A DNA stretch of 64,000 nucleotides, from contig JAXDBU010000055.1 in assembly GCA_034678485.1 (NCBI GenBank), positions 38,725 through 102,724 on the forward strand. The letters are read 5' to 3'. Below, piece by piece: positions 1 to 8,425 of this stretch. The DNA is from PLanc-01 sp034678485. GTDB lineage: Bacteria > Planctomycetota > Phycisphaerae > Sedimentisphaerales > Anaerobacaceae. The position numbers and the translations under genes are program-made. Positions within the stretch are counted from its first letter, which is position 1. Every line of letters starts with the position of its first letter. The notes under the pieces were generated by a model. It did no database searches. It was not told the origin of the DNA and worked only from the letters and a program-made list of their open reading frames with translations.

Positions 1-2
1 CG

Positions 3-422
3 GGCAAGACGCTGTTGAAAGCCATCTTCCCGGCGGACTACGCTTATTGGCGGGACCTCAAGCAGGACCTCGAACGATACGAAGCCCAAAAGGAACGAAT
101 TGCCGACCAGGTGATCGCCCTGCTCGATCAACGCTATCCCGGACTGGCCGGGCAGGTCGAGATGCGCGATGTCGCCACCCCGATGACGTGGCAACGCTGC
201 ACCGGCAACTGGCAGGGTAGTATGGAAGGCTGGCTGCTCACGCAGAAGACGTTTCCGCCGTTCCGCATAAGCAGGACACTTCCGGGACTGAAGGATTTCT
301 ACATGGCAGGCCAATGGGTCGAGCCGGGCGGTGGCGTGCCCACGGCGGCCATGTCCGGCCGAAACGTGATCCAGGTTCTCTGCAAGAGGGACAGAAGGAA
401 GTTCACGACGCAGACACCATGA
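3..422 (+). CDS. C-terminal part of a CrtI/phytoene-desaturase-like FAD oxidoreductase (partial)
   Basis: The reading frame is already open at the left window edge, so only about the last 139 residues are visible and the true start lies outside. Near the end is GQWVEPGGGVPTAAMSGR, the glycine-rich FAD-contacting C-terminal motif of phytoene desaturase, carotenoid isomerase and related flavin amine oxidoreductases. These flavoproteins desaturate, isomerise or saturate isoprenoid or lipid substrates, but the substrate cannot be told from this fragment. The frame runs past the motif into a short basic tail (CKRDRRK) and stops with TGA. The next gene begins 77 bases downstream with its own Shine-Dalgarno sequence. 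The superfamily call is fairly safe; the exact function is not. Confidence 0.75.
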   Translation, partial: GKTLLKAIFPADYAYWRDLKQDLERYEAQKERIADQVIALLDQRYPGLAGQVEMRDVATPMTWQRCTGNWQGSMEGWLLTQKTFPPFRISRTLPGLKDFYMAGQWVEPGGGVPTAAMSGRNVIQVLCKRDRRKFTTQTP

Positions 423-499
423 GCCTCGACCCGAAACCGCGAAGAAACAGTGCGTTCGTGCGTCTGGAAGAAAAAGGACATTTGTAAGGAGGTATCGCA

Positions 500-820
500 G
501 TGATCTACACGACTACACCGAACATCGAGGACAAGAGAATCACGCAATACCACGGCGTCGTCAACGGCGAGGCCATCCTCGGCGCCAACATCTTCAAAGA
601 CATCTGCGCGAGCATTCGCGATATTGTAGGCGGCCGGTCGGGAGCGTATGAAAAAGCCTTCCGGCGGGCCCGCGAAATCGCCTTCGAGGAGATCTCGCAG
701 GAAGCCGCAGAACTCGGCGCCAACGCCATCGTCGGGATCGACATCGACATCGAGACGGTCGGCCCGCAGGGCGCTATGCTCATGGTCAGCGTCAGCGGTA
801 CTGCGGTCACCGTGTCTTGA
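500..820 (+). CDS. YbjQ/UPF0145 family protein
   Basis: This 106-residue protein matches the usual length and pattern of the YbjQ/UPF0145 family: an N-terminal TTTPNIEDKRI strand, a central GEAILGANIFKDI segment, a helix AREIAFEEISQEAAELGAN and a final beta-rich GTAVTV stretch. Members are small cytosolic oligomers of unknown role, sometimes annotated as heavy-metal-binding because of a related domain. No cysteine pair for metal binding stands out beyond one Cys near residue 37. The start is GTG at 500, chosen because AAGGAGG lies seven bases upstream at 486-492. It sits between an oxidoreductase and a convergent membrane-protein gene, and nothing in this context points to a function. Confidence 0.85.
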   Translation: MIYTTTPNIEDKRITQYHGVVNGEAILGANIFKDICASIRDIVGGRSGAYEKAFRRAREIAFEEISQEAAELGANAIVGIDIDIETVGPQGAMLMVSVSGTAVTVS

Positions 821-899
821 AAGAGGATAGCGGGCCGGTGCTGCGTCCACAAGGTGTCCTGGCCGGATGTGCCCGACGTGTCCGTTCTCCAATCCGTCG

Positions 900-1250
900 T
901 CACGGGCTCAACGCCAGCACGACGAATCCGAGCACGACGAGGCCGATGGCCAGGTAGGCCTGCACGGACAGGATCTCGCCCAGCAGCAGGACGCCCAGCG
1001 CGTTGACCGCCACGATCGAGGTGGCGCTGAAAAGGGCCATCGACCGGCCGACCTGCAAGGCCGAAAAGACATAGAGCTGGCCGAACATCGCGAGCTGGCG
1101 GATTGTGAAATACACCACGAACCACCAGTTCAGGAACGTCGAGAACACAAACGGGCTGTGTCGCATGTTCGCTCGGGCGATCAAATCGCCCGTCGTGAAC
1201 AACAGTTGCGTCGCGACAATCACCAGCACCGGAGACTTCCACCATGTCAT
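900..1250 (-). CDS. Small EamA/DMT-like four-helix membrane protein
   Basis: A 116-residue, very hydrophobic protein with about four predicted transmembrane segments: VLVIVATQLLFTTGDLI, an FSTFLNWWFVVYFTI region, ALFSATSIVAVNALGVLLL and AYLAIGLVVLGFVVLAL. The size and the pattern GRSMALFSATSIVAVNALGVLLLGE recall half-size drug/metabolite transporter (EamA) proteins, which work as dimers in the inner membrane. The substrate is unknown. The ATG at 1250 is preceded on the minus strand by CTGGAG, a plausible ribosome binding site. It converges with the upstream YbjQ gene and diverges from the PEP-CTERM gene. A dedicated small multidrug-resistance (SMR) transporter is an alternative reading. Confidence 0.65.
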   Translation of the reverse strand: MTWWKSPVLVIVATQLLFTTGDLIARANMRHSPFVFSTFLNWWFVVYFTIRQLAMFGQLYVFSALQVGRSMALFSATSIVAVNALGVLLLGEILSVQAYLAIGLVVLGFVVLALSP

Positions 1251-1408
1251 ACGAACTCCAGGGATAGACGAAGCCGGGAAGTCTACTCATCGTCATTTGC
1301 CCTGCCAACCGTCCCAGAAGGCGTCCGAGGGCATTCGCATACTCCCCCCTGCCTGCAGACTGTTCGACGGCACGCCCATGTGCATGTGATTTCGCTGAGG
1401 ATTACGAC

Positions 1409-1437
1409 TTGACAAGCACACCTCCTTGCCATATAAT
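1409..1437 (+). promoter_or_regulatory. Consensus sigma70 promoter for PEP-CTERM protein 1
   Basis: TTGACA at 1409-1414 and TATAAT at 1432-1437 are separated by exactly 17 bases: a perfect match to the bacterial housekeeping consensus. Transcription should start near 1444, leaving a leader of about 110 bases before the ATG at 1553. It lies in a 302-base gap (1251-1552) that otherwise shows no gene. Confidence 0.85.
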
Positions 1438-1552
1438 GCCAATTGCGAGCTTATGGTTCTCCGCTCGTTGTGAGAGCGCCCTATTCGAATTCTCTCTGAA
1501 CCGTCGCAGTGACGGTTGCGGTAGATGAAAGACACTCGAAGAAGAGGAGGAC

Positions 1553-2371
1553 ATGATGAAACCGTTTGCAGAAGCAGGAATCCGACGATTCGCGCGTTTT
1601 GTGCCGATTGTCCTGTTGGCACTCTGGGCGGGGACGGCCTGGGGTGTCGATACGTACATCATATCGAGCGGGGACGGGACAGTGGACGCCCTCGCGGAGA
1701 CAGTCCTGGAGGGTTATGGGCACAATGTGGTCCTCGGCGTCCAGTGGTCGTCTTTCGACGGCACACAGGACATCTCCGGCTACGATGCGGTCCTGTTCCT
1801 CAATAGTGCGAACTGGACAGGCACCGATATGCCCGCGGCCGGACAGACGCTCCTGAAGAGTTTCATTAGTTCAGGGGGCGGACTCGTGACCGGCGAGTGG
1901 GTCCTGTGGAATGCGGCCACTGGGGATTTTGCCATTCTGCAACCCACCTTTGCCGCCGACTGTACCGGGAACTGGAACAACACTTCGTCGATCCACTATA
2001 CAAAGGTCGAGGCAGACCCGATCCTGAATGCCGGTGTCGCAGACGACTTTGAGTTCACCGCGGACGACTTCGACGGCACAGAGTCCGACATGTGGGCGAA
2101 GTCCGGCGCGCACACGTTCTACGACAGCAGCAACCTCACTGCCGGCGTCGTCGGCTGGGATTACGACGCGGGCCGGACGATCAGCTTCTCGACCTGCATC
2201 GGCACGAACGAGCTGAACGACGCGGACTACAGCCGGCTCCTGAGCAATGCTTTGACATGGGTCGCACGGGGCGGCACGTCCGAGCCGACCATCCCGGCAC
2301 CTGGTGCGATCGTGCTGAGCACGCTTGGCGCGGGCCTGGTCGGCTGGCTGCGAAGACGCAGAACGATGTAA
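1553..2371 (+). CDS. Exported protein with PEP-CTERM-type sorting tail (protein 1)
   Basis: A 272-residue exported protein. The N-terminus has a basic start, a hydrophobic core (FVPIVLLALWAG) and a likely cleavage site after TAWG. The body looks like a class I glutamine-amidotransferase-like/ThuA-type fold: repeated hydrophobic strands, YDAVLFLNSANWTG, SSGGGLVTGEWVLW and a late LLSNALTWVARG helix. The C-terminus has all three parts of a PEP-CTERM signal: the PAPGAI motif (usually PEP), a hydrophobic segment with GAGLVGWL, and a terminal RRRRTM cluster. In known systems an exosortase cuts at this motif and passes the protein to the envelope or matrix. No exosortase gene is in the window. The start at 1553 follows GAGGAGG. 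The tail is almost identical to that of the protein at 18161-18745. Confidence 0.85.
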   Translation: MMKPFAEAGIRRFARFVPIVLLALWAGTAWGVDTYIISSGDGTVDALAETVLEGYGHNVVLGVQWSSFDGTQDISGYDAVLFLNSANWTGTDMPAAGQTLLKSFISSGGGLVTGEWVLWNAATGDFAILQPTFAADCTGNWNNTSSIHYTKVEADPILNAGVADDFEFTADDFDGTESDMWAKSGAHTFYDSSNLTAGVVGWDYDAGRTISFSTCIGTNELNDADYSRLLSNALTWVARGGTSEPTIPAPGAIVLSTLGAGLVGWLRRRRTM

Positions 2372-2491
2372 GACGAGTTCTCTCGAACATACATGTTGGG
2401 GGCTGCGCTGGGGGTTTGCGCTGCCTCAGTCCATCGAGCTCACGCGTAACGCCTGGAATCTCTTGGCGCCGATTCCGCAGACTGCCTCCCG

Positions 2492-3080
2492 GTGAATCTC
2501 GGCCTTCACGGCCCGGCTGATACACTCCAGTTCCTGTCCAAACGGGTCAAGCACATCTTCGTCACCTATGGCAGCAAGCCTCTGTTCGCCATCCTGGTCG
2601 GGTGGGCCATGACCATGCTGGTCCAGAGCAGCTCTGCTTCCATCGCCATCGTACAGTTGCCGGCAATGGGCGGTGCATTGGGGGACAACTGGCAGATCGC
2701 CCTGGACATGGCCATCCCGTTCGTGCTGGGCGCGAACATCGGCACGACGATTACGGCGCTGACCGAGATGAACGATCTGCGCAAAGAGGTGGAGAGCATG
2801 TTCGATCGCGTCATCGAGGCCCTGGAGAAGGACGACGCCAACGTGGCGAGGTCCGCGTTGCCCTGCGAGCACACCCTCAACCGGATGCAAATCGATCTTC
2901 GGCGAGGGCACGTCCAGCGGATGCGAGACGGACAGTGTACGCCGGAGGCCGGATTGATCTTCATCGATCTGGTGGACAACGTCGAAAAGGACCGGCGACC
3001 ACCTCACCAACATCGCCCAGGCCGTCATCGGCGGCCTCCAGTGGGACGGCATCGAGCTCAAGATCACACCGCCGAGATAG
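2492..3080 (+). pseudogene. Decayed, internally deleted copy of the adjacent Na/Pi cotransporter gene
   Basis: This stretch is a degraded paralogue of the intact gene at 3329-5032. Homology begins with SKRVKHIFVTYGSKPLFAI and runs through the second QSSS motif to IGTTITA. It then jumps straight to LTEMNDLRKEVESMFDRVIEAL, skipping what corresponds to about 680 bases in the intact copy. The first transmembrane half is missing altogether. After IDLVDNVEK one extra base shifts the frame, but the expected ending (GDHLTNIAQAVIGGLQ...) is still readable in another frame up to a TAG at 3078-3080. So it has three lesions: a 5' truncation, an internal in-frame deletion and a late frameshift. The 250 bases from 3081 to the intact gene show no other gene. 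Confidence 0.85.
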
Positions 3081-3328
3081 CATGGGTTTTCGCCGGATCG
3101 TCGCGGCGCTGCGCCGTTCTCTGTGATCGGTCCTCACCGGACAATGGGCATTGCCCCGCCAGGCACAATGATCCTCTCGGCCGGATGGCAAGTTCGAGCG
3201 AGAAAATCTTTGCGACCGTTGCCGCCTGCGCGCTGGCGGAGTAGAATGTTCCACAGTGGTTCGGCACAGGCCGCGCGGAGCGGCATGAGTCGTGCGTTCA
3301 TTCTTATATCGCAATAGAAAGAACCAGG

Positions 3329-5032
3329 ATGGTCCGCAGTATAGTTCTGGGTGTGATTGGCGGTCTGGGGCTTTTCCTCTATGGAATGGTCCAGATGTCG
3401 AATGGTTTGAAGAAGGTCGCAGGCCGCAAGCTCAAGATTGTCCTGGAGACCATGACGAAGAACACCTACGTGGGCTTCGTCGTTGGCGCACTCGTAACCG
3501 CATTCATCCAATCCAGTTCTGCTACAAGCGTCATTGTTATCGGACTGGTCAACGCTGGACTGCTCACCCTCAAGCAATCCATCGGTGTCATCATGGGCAG
3601 CAACGTGGGCACCACCGCCACCGCCTGGCTGGTCTCGATCGCAGGTTTCGGCGGGCTGAGCGTTGAATTGTACGCCTTGCCGGCAGTGGGGCTTGGCTTT
3701 CTGCTCGAGGCGGGCGGCCGCACCCGATCGGTGAAAAGCGTGGGCACGATCCTGCTGGGCTTCGGCTTGCTCTTCCTCGGAATCGAGTACCTGAAGGAGG
3801 CATTCGGGCCGCTCGAACAGAGCAAACGCGTGCAGGAGATCTTCATCGCGTATGGGAGCAGTCCGTTCTTCGCCATCTTCGTCGGGATGGGATTGACCAT
3901 GCTGATCCAGAGCAGTTCGGCATCGATTGCGATCGTGCAGTTGCTCGCGATGGGCGGAGCGTTCGGGACCAACTGGCAGGTGGCGCTGGACATGGCGATC
4001 CCGTTTGTGCTGGGCGCCCACGTCGGCACGACAATCACGGCACAGCTAGCAGCCCTCCAGGCCAATCGCACAGCCAAGCGGGCGGCCTGGGCGCACACCA
4101 TGTTCAATGTCCTCGGCGGCGTAATTGTCTTTCCGTTCGTTCTCCTGGGCTGGTATGGCGACCTCGTGGGCTATCTGATCCCCTGGGAACTCTCTGCCAA
4201 ATCGATCGCAGGGAGCATTGCCGTGGCGCATACGACAACCAGCGTGATCTACTCGATCATCTTTCTCCCATTGGCTACGATCCTGGAGAAGGCCGTGCTC
4301 AGAATCGTACCGGTTCGCGAGACCGAGACAGCGGCGCAGACCGTCGTCCTCGAACGCCATCTGCTCCACACGCCGGACATCGCGCTGGAGCAGGCCCGAC
4401 GAGAGATCGTACACATGGCCAGAATCGCCAAGGGTGGCTTCATGGACGCCCTGGCTGGTACGCTCGACGACGACAAGCGGAAACTCGAGTCCGCCCACGT
4501 CGCGGAGGACTTCACCGACACGCTCCAGTATGAAATCACAACCTATCTGACGGAGCTGTCGCGCCGAGAGCTCTCCGAGAGCGTCGCGGTCGCCCTGCCG
4601 GTCCTGCTGCACACGGTCAACGACTTGGAGCGAATCGGCGATCACGCGGTCAACGTGGTGGAGATCGCGATCCGCAAGATCGAGCAGAAGCTCACGTTCA
4701 CCGACTCGGCGCTGACCGAAATACACCAGATCAACAAGGAGATCGACGAGATGTTCGACCGGGTCATCGAGGCCCTGGACAAGGACGACTCCCGAGCGGC
4801 CAGATCGGCGCTGCCGAACGAGCAGCACCTCAACCGGATGCAGATCGACTTCCGTCGAAACCACGTCCAGCGGATGCGAGACGGACAGTGTACGCCGGAA
4901 GCCGGATTGATCTTCATCGATCTGGTGGACAACGTCGAGAAAACCGGCGACCACCTCACGAACATCGCCCAGGCCGTCATCGGCGGCCTCCAATGGGACG
5001 GCATCGAGCTCAAGATCGCACCGCCCAAGTAA
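3329..5032 (+). CDS. Na/Pi-cotransporter II-related protein with PhoU-like tail
   Basis: A 567-residue inner-membrane protein with the two inverted Na/Pi-cotransporter repeats of the NptA/PhoU-fusion family. Each repeat carries the signature QSSS motif, at residues 61-64 and 194-197, within repeated GANxGTT-like segments (SNVGTTATA and AHVGTTITA). After roughly residue 350 the protein becomes cytoplasmic and helical, with a PhoU-like domain containing EDFTDTLQYEITTYLTELSRR and NDLERIGDHAVNVVEIAIRK, the E-R-x-x-D-H pattern expected of PhoU. The family moves sodium and phosphate or exports phosphate. The ATG at 3329 is followed immediately by a hydrophobic segment, as expected. It lies directly downstream of its own decayed copy, so a tandem duplication once existed here. 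Confidence 0.92.
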   Translation: MVRSIVLGVIGGLGLFLYGMVQMSNGLKKVAGRKLKIVLETMTKNTYVGFVVGALVTAFIQSSSATSVIVIGLVNAGLLTLKQSIGVIMGSNVGTTATAWLVSIAGFGGLSVELYALPAVGLGFLLEAGGRTRSVKSVGTILLGFGLLFLGIEYLKEAFGPLEQSKRVQEIFIAYGSSPFFAIFVGMGLTMLIQSSSASIAIVQLLAMGGAFGTNWQVALDMAIPFVLGAHVGTTITAQLAALQANRTAKRAAWAHTMFNVLGGVIVFPFVLLGWYGDLVGYLIPWELSAKSIAGSIAVAHTTTSVIYSIIFLPLATILEKAVLRIVPVRETETAAQTVVLERHLLHTPDIALEQARREIVHMARIAKGGFMDALAGTLDDDKRKLESAHVAEDFTDTLQYEITTYLTELSRRELSESVAVALPVLLHTVNDLERIGDHAVNVVEIAIRKIEQKLTFTDSALTEIHQINKEIDEMFDRVIEALDKDDSRAARSALPNEQHLNRMQIDFRRNHVQRMRDGQCTPEAGLIFIDLVDNVEKTGDHLTNIAQAVIGGLQWDGIELKIAPPK

Positions 5033-5165
5033 CATGCAGGTCGCGCCGATCCGGCATCGCCGCAGGAAATAAGTCAGGGCGGTCCCGCGTCTTTCCGTAC
5101 GCTGTCTGAGTGGCCGAGAACGTACAACCCTGCCGCGGTTCCGCCGCGGCAACCGGAGACCCGCC

Positions 5166-7718
5166 ATGAGCAAGCCGTTCGTCCCCTTCATCCTCGGCCT
5201 CATCTCGCTGGTGGGAGCAGGCATCAGCGGTTGCGATTCCATGGGCGTCCCCGATTCCGAGGCGGCATCCGCAAGACAGGAGGGTGGATACGGCCGGATC
5301 GAGCTGTTGCGAGATACCTGGGGAGTGCCCCACGTCTTTGCCGGTACGGACGCCGGCGCGCTATACGGCTTGGGTTATGCCACCGCCCAGGACCGGCCGT
5401 TCCAGATGTACTACAACCTGCGGATCATCCAGGGCCGCCTGGCTGAACTGGTCGGCGATGTCAAGGTGGGGGTTACCCGCCAGCAGCCGGAGGGCCGCAA
5501 TTCCGCGTTGCGCAACGACATCGCGATGCGGACCACTGGCTATTGGCAGGCGGCCCAGGAGACCGCAAACAGGCTCGACCCGGAGGCCCGAAGCCTCCTC
5601 GAAGTGTACAGTCAGGGCATCAACGATTGCCTGGCCGACGATCCAAACAGCCGAGGTTACCTGTTCGAGAAGTACGGCTTGGAACCCGAGTCGTGGACAC
5701 CCGCGGCCTGCATCGCCTCCTGGTGGAGGCTGAGCCTGTTCTTCTCCGGCGACGGCCTGCGGGAACTGATCCCCTATTACGAGATCAAAGACGGCGCCAG
5801 GACGGTGCGGCGCTTTGCGGCGACGGATAGCGCCGGGGCCACGGAGGGCCTCCGTATTCGTGACGATGCGTCCGTGATCCAGCGCAGCGACGTGAGCGAC
5901 GCGTGGTTGCAGGAGGTGATGGGCTACGCCACGGAACACAACCTGGTGCGGAAGGTGGACGTGCCTGCTGGAGAGGGTCGGCCCGGACCGAGGTTCAGTC
6001 ATGCCTGGGTCGTGGGCGGCAAGAGAACCACGACCCGCTCGGCCGTGCTCGTCAGCGACCCGCAGACCCCGGTCCGCAATCCGTCGCTGTTCTACGAGTA
6101 TCACATCAGCGGCAAGACCTTCAACGCCCGCGGCATCGGAGTGGCCGGTTGTCCCAATTTCCTGATCGGTTTTACGCCGAACGTCGCCTGGGGCCTGACC
6201 GCCCTCGGCGCCGACCAGGCGGACCTGTTCCTGCTCAAGACCGACCCGAACCATACGAACCGGTACCTCCTCGACGGCTCCTGGCGCGACATGGAGGTCC
6301 GCACCGAGATGATCCAGATCAGGAACGGGACGCCGCGCACGCTCACGTTCCGCAGGACGCGATTCGGCCCGGTCGTGACCGCGATTGCGATGGGCGTTCG
6401 TCGAGGCGACGAGGTCGCCCTCAAGCGGATTCCGATCTGCGAGCCCGAGCGCGACACGTTCCGCGCCGTGCTCGACATGATCCGATCGCGGGACGTATAC
6501 GAGTTCCAGCGGGCCCTCGGGGGTTGGAGTTTCCCCAGCGCCAATTGCGTCTTCGGAGATCGCAAGGGCAACATCGGCTTCAAAACGATCCTTAGCCTGC
6601 CTGTTCGCTCGGCCCATTCGCTGCTGGACGACCGGGCCGCCCACGAGGGTTGGGACAGCGACAACGACTGGCAGGGCATCGTGCCGCACGAGCTGCTGCC
6701 CCAGGTGATCAACCCAGAGCAGGGCTGGCTCGTCAGCGCCAACCACCGTCCGATCGCGTCGTTCTACCCGCTCTCGCTCGGTATCTCCACCGGCAGCGGC
6801 GGCGACACCGACCGCTCCTGGCGACTCAAGGAACGCATGCGGGCGCTGACGAGCGGCTCGGAGAAAGGCAGATCGGGCCTATATTCTTCAACGAAATCCC
6901 AAAGCAGGCCCGATCTGCCTTCTTCCGAACCCTCTATCACGCCGGAAGATGTGTTCGACATCCATTACGACACCGTCGCTCCGATCAAACGGGACCTCGT
7001 CCGTCTCGGCTACCATCTCCGTGACGTGCAGAAGTACCCGCTGGACGAGGACACCCTGCTGGCGCTCGAGTATCTCGAAGACTGGCGTGCCGCCGGCTGG
7101 AAATCGGAGATGTCCATCAAGGGCACCGAGATCGTGAACCTGATGCCCATGGCGTTCCGGCAGAACTTCGCGGCGGCTGTCACCTACGGCGGCGGGCTCT
7201 CCGGCCTGTGCAGCATGCTCCAGACCATCGACCAGCAGATCGCAGCAGACCCGAACGCGTCGCTGACCGACGAAGAAGCAGACTACGTCAATCTCATCGT
7301 CCGCGCCGCCTGGCGGTACGGCAAGGCCCGTTTCGGCGACGACTCGACCCGCTGGCACGAACGAGGCCGACAGGCCCTCCTCGAAACGAACCTGCCCTAT
7401 ATGTCCACGCTGGACGGTTTCGGCTCGCTCGACGAGGGCAAGGACATTACGATGCCCGCACTGCGCTGCACCGACGGCGGCACGATCCTCTCGCAGCAGG
7501 CGCAGTCCTACACGCAATACGTTCGGCTCGACGACGCGAACCAGTCGATGAGCATCCTGCCCATCGGCCAGTCGGAGCACCCGGACAGTCCCTATCGACT
7601 CTCCACTTACGACCTGTGGAGCCAGGGCAAACTGCACCCCGCGCCCCTTTCTCGCAAGGCCGTCGAGCCCCTCGCGACGATCCGGACCATCCTAAGGCCG
7701 CGGGGAGACGGTGTTTAG
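5166..7718 (+). CDS. Penicillin acylase family lipoprotein (N-terminal nucleophile hydrolase)
   Basis: An 850-residue member of the penicillin/acyl-homoserine-lactone acylase family. The N-terminus is a lipoprotein signal with lipobox ISGC (Cys23), so it should be anchored in the envelope. The alpha-chain part starts at IELLRDTWGVPHVFAGTDAGALYGLGYA. The self-cleavage/nucleophile site is RFSHAWVVGGKRT with Ser278, matching the usual G-S-N-x-W-x-V pattern with G and N replaced by F and H. Beta-chain marks include SDPQTP, NFLIGFTPNVAWGLTA and WLVSANHRP. These enzymes hydrolyse amide bonds of N-acyl compounds; the natural substrate is unknown. Residues at about 565-589 are encoded by a long palindrome that looks like an insertion (separate entry). 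It converges with the DUF2089-linked membrane-protein gene. Confidence 0.9.
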   Translation: MSKPFVPFILGLISLVGAGISGCDSMGVPDSEAASARQEGGYGRIELLRDTWGVPHVFAGTDAGALYGLGYATAQDRPFQMYYNLRIIQGRLAELVGDVKVGVTRQQPEGRNSALRNDIAMRTTGYWQAAQETANRLDPEARSLLEVYSQGINDCLADDPNSRGYLFEKYGLEPESWTPAACIASWWRLSLFFSGDGLRELIPYYEIKDGARTVRRFAATDSAGATEGLRIRDDASVIQRSDVSDAWLQEVMGYATEHNLVRKVDVPAGEGRPGPRFSHAWVVGGKRTTTRSAVLVSDPQTPVRNPSLFYEYHISGKTFNARGIGVAGCPNFLIGFTPNVAWGLTALGADQADLFLLKTDPNHTNRYLLDGSWRDMEVRTEMIQIRNGTPRTLTFRRTRFGPVVTAIAMGVRRGDEVALKRIPICEPERDTFRAVLDMIRSRDVYEFQRALGGWSFPSANCVFGDRKGNIGFKTILSLPVRSAHSLLDDRAAHEGWDSDNDWQGIVPHELLPQVINPEQGWLVSANHRPIASFYPLSLGISTGSGGDTDRSWRLKERMRALTSGSEKGRSGLYSSTKSQSRPDLPSSEPSITPEDVFDIHYDTVAPIKRDLVRLGYHLRDVQKYPLDEDTLLALEYLEDWRAAGWKSEMSIKGTEIVNLMPMAFRQNFAAAVTYGGGLSGLCSMLQTIDQQIAADPNASLTDEEADYVNLIVRAAWRYGKARFGDDSTRWHERGRQALLETNLPYMSTLDGFGSLDEGKDITMPALRCTDGGTILSQQAQSYTQYVRLDDANQSMSILPIGQSEHPDSPYRLSTYDLWSQGKLHPAPLSRKAVEPLATIRTILRPRGDGV
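6855..6931. repeat. 77-bp palindromic element inserted in-frame in the acylase gene
   Basis: Two 26-base arms (6855-6880 and 6906-6931) are inverted copies of each other, with the inner 16 bases (AAGGCAGATCGGGCCT) matching perfectly and only three mismatches outside. They enclose a 25-base loop. The element keeps the reading frame open and encodes a polar, low-complexity insert (about GSEKGRSGLYSSTKS...PDLPSSEP). The flanking protein sequence resumes with TPEDVFDIHYDTVAPIKRD, typical of the family. Its shape resembles REP/RPE-type palindromes that spread into coding sequence. No second copy was seen by eye in this window. Confidence 0.75.
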
Positions 7719-7740
7719 GACGCGCCCTGCACCGATCTCG

Positions 7741-8079
7741 TCAGAGATCCGCGGCCATGGACTTGTGCAGCTCGGCTTGTGCGTATCGTCTGCGAACGAG
7801 CGGGGTGAGAGAGCCGATGATGACGAGCCCGAGCAGGCCCGGAAAGCCGAGCCCGTGCCAAATCCCATACGGCTGGCCGGTCACAAGGGCAACAACGCCG
7901 GCGACCAGCAGGACGCAGCTCATTCCCAGGATCGCGAAGTGCACCCCCATAATCAGGTTCTTCAGCTTGCCCCTGGAGGCAAGCACTCCGATCAGCGTCC
8001 CCTCGATACCTCCCGCCACGCCGAGCAGCGTGCCGGGAATCCAGGCAAAAACGTTTGGATCAAACCACGGCTCTGTCAT
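7741..8079 (-). CDS. Small membrane protein coupled to a DUF2089-like regulator
   Basis: A 112-residue hydrophobic protein with about three predicted membrane segments: VFAWIPGTLLGVAGGIEGTLIGVLA, LIMGVHFAILGMSCVLLVAGVVALV and LGFPGLLGLVIIGSLTPLV, followed by a basic, soluble tail. I do not recognise a specific family. The start is fixed at 8079 by an ATG that overlaps the TGA of the upstream regulator gene (ATGA), with AAGGAG upstream, so the two are translationally coupled and probably co-transcribed. This suggests the regulator controls, or is controlled by, this membrane protein, as in regulator/membrane-sensor pairs. That role is inference only. Confidence 0.75.
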   Translation of the reverse strand: MTEPWFDPNVFAWIPGTLLGVAGGIEGTLIGVLASRGKLKNLIMGVHFAILGMSCVLLVAGVVALVTGQPYGIWHGLGFPGLLGLVIIGSLTPLVRRRYAQAELHKSMAADL

Positions 8080-8396
8080 CTCTGCTTTCTCCTTGGATCC
8101 GCTGTTTCTTCGTGTTTTCGAATGATGTCCTTGGCGACGTGCGGCGAGACCTTCCCCTCGACAACCAATGTCCGCATGAGAAGCCGGAACGGGTCCTGGT
8201 TGGCAGGGTCGCCGGCGAGCCGAATCTTCTCGATCAGGCAGTCCAGGCGGATCCGGACGGTCGGATAGGAGATACCGTACTGCTGCGCCAGCTCTTTGAG
8301 AGAGCCCGAGGCCAGGACGAAACGCCGAATGAAGTGCACGTCTTCCTCGGACAACGCCGCCAACCACGTCGGGAGCTTTTCTACATCGTCTTTCAT
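8076..8396 (-). CDS. DUF2089-like small helix-turn-helix regulator
   Basis: A 106-residue protein resembling the core of the DUF2089 family: LSEEDVHFIRRFVLASGSLKELAQQYGISYPTVRIRLDCLIEKIR, a helix-turn-helix of the sigma-region-4 type. Many DUF2089 proteins also carry an N-terminal zinc ribbon, and none is present here. The C-terminus has a short helical segment (DPFRLLMRTLVVEGKVSPHVAKDIIRKH) and a basic end. The frame stays open far upstream, but MKDDVEKLPTWLAAL at 8396 is chosen because the preceding sequence is low-quality and the family starts here. A perfect 20-bp AT-rich palindrome lies 9 bases before the start, so autoregulation is likely. No good Shine-Dalgarno is visible. It overlaps the next gene by ATGA. 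Confidence 0.78.
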   Translation of the reverse strand: MKDDVEKLPTWLAALSEEDVHFIRRFVLASGSLKELAQQYGISYPTVRIRLDCLIEKIRLAGDPANQDPFRLLMRTLVVEGKVSPHVAKDIIRKHEETADPRRKQR

Positions 8397-8405
8397 GTTT
8401 AACAA

Positions 8406-8425
8406 TATTAAAGTATACTTTAATA
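8406..8425. promoter_or_regulatory. Perfect 20-bp palindrome, probable operator of the DUF2089-like gene
   Basis: TATTAAAGTATACTTTAATA is a perfect dyad of two 10-base halves centred at 8415/8416. It is strikingly AT-rich in a GC-rich region and lies 9 bases upstream of the regulator's start codon (8396). Its position across the leader or promoter fits a binding site for a dimeric repressor, most simply the DUF2089-like protein itself. Confidence 0.7.
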
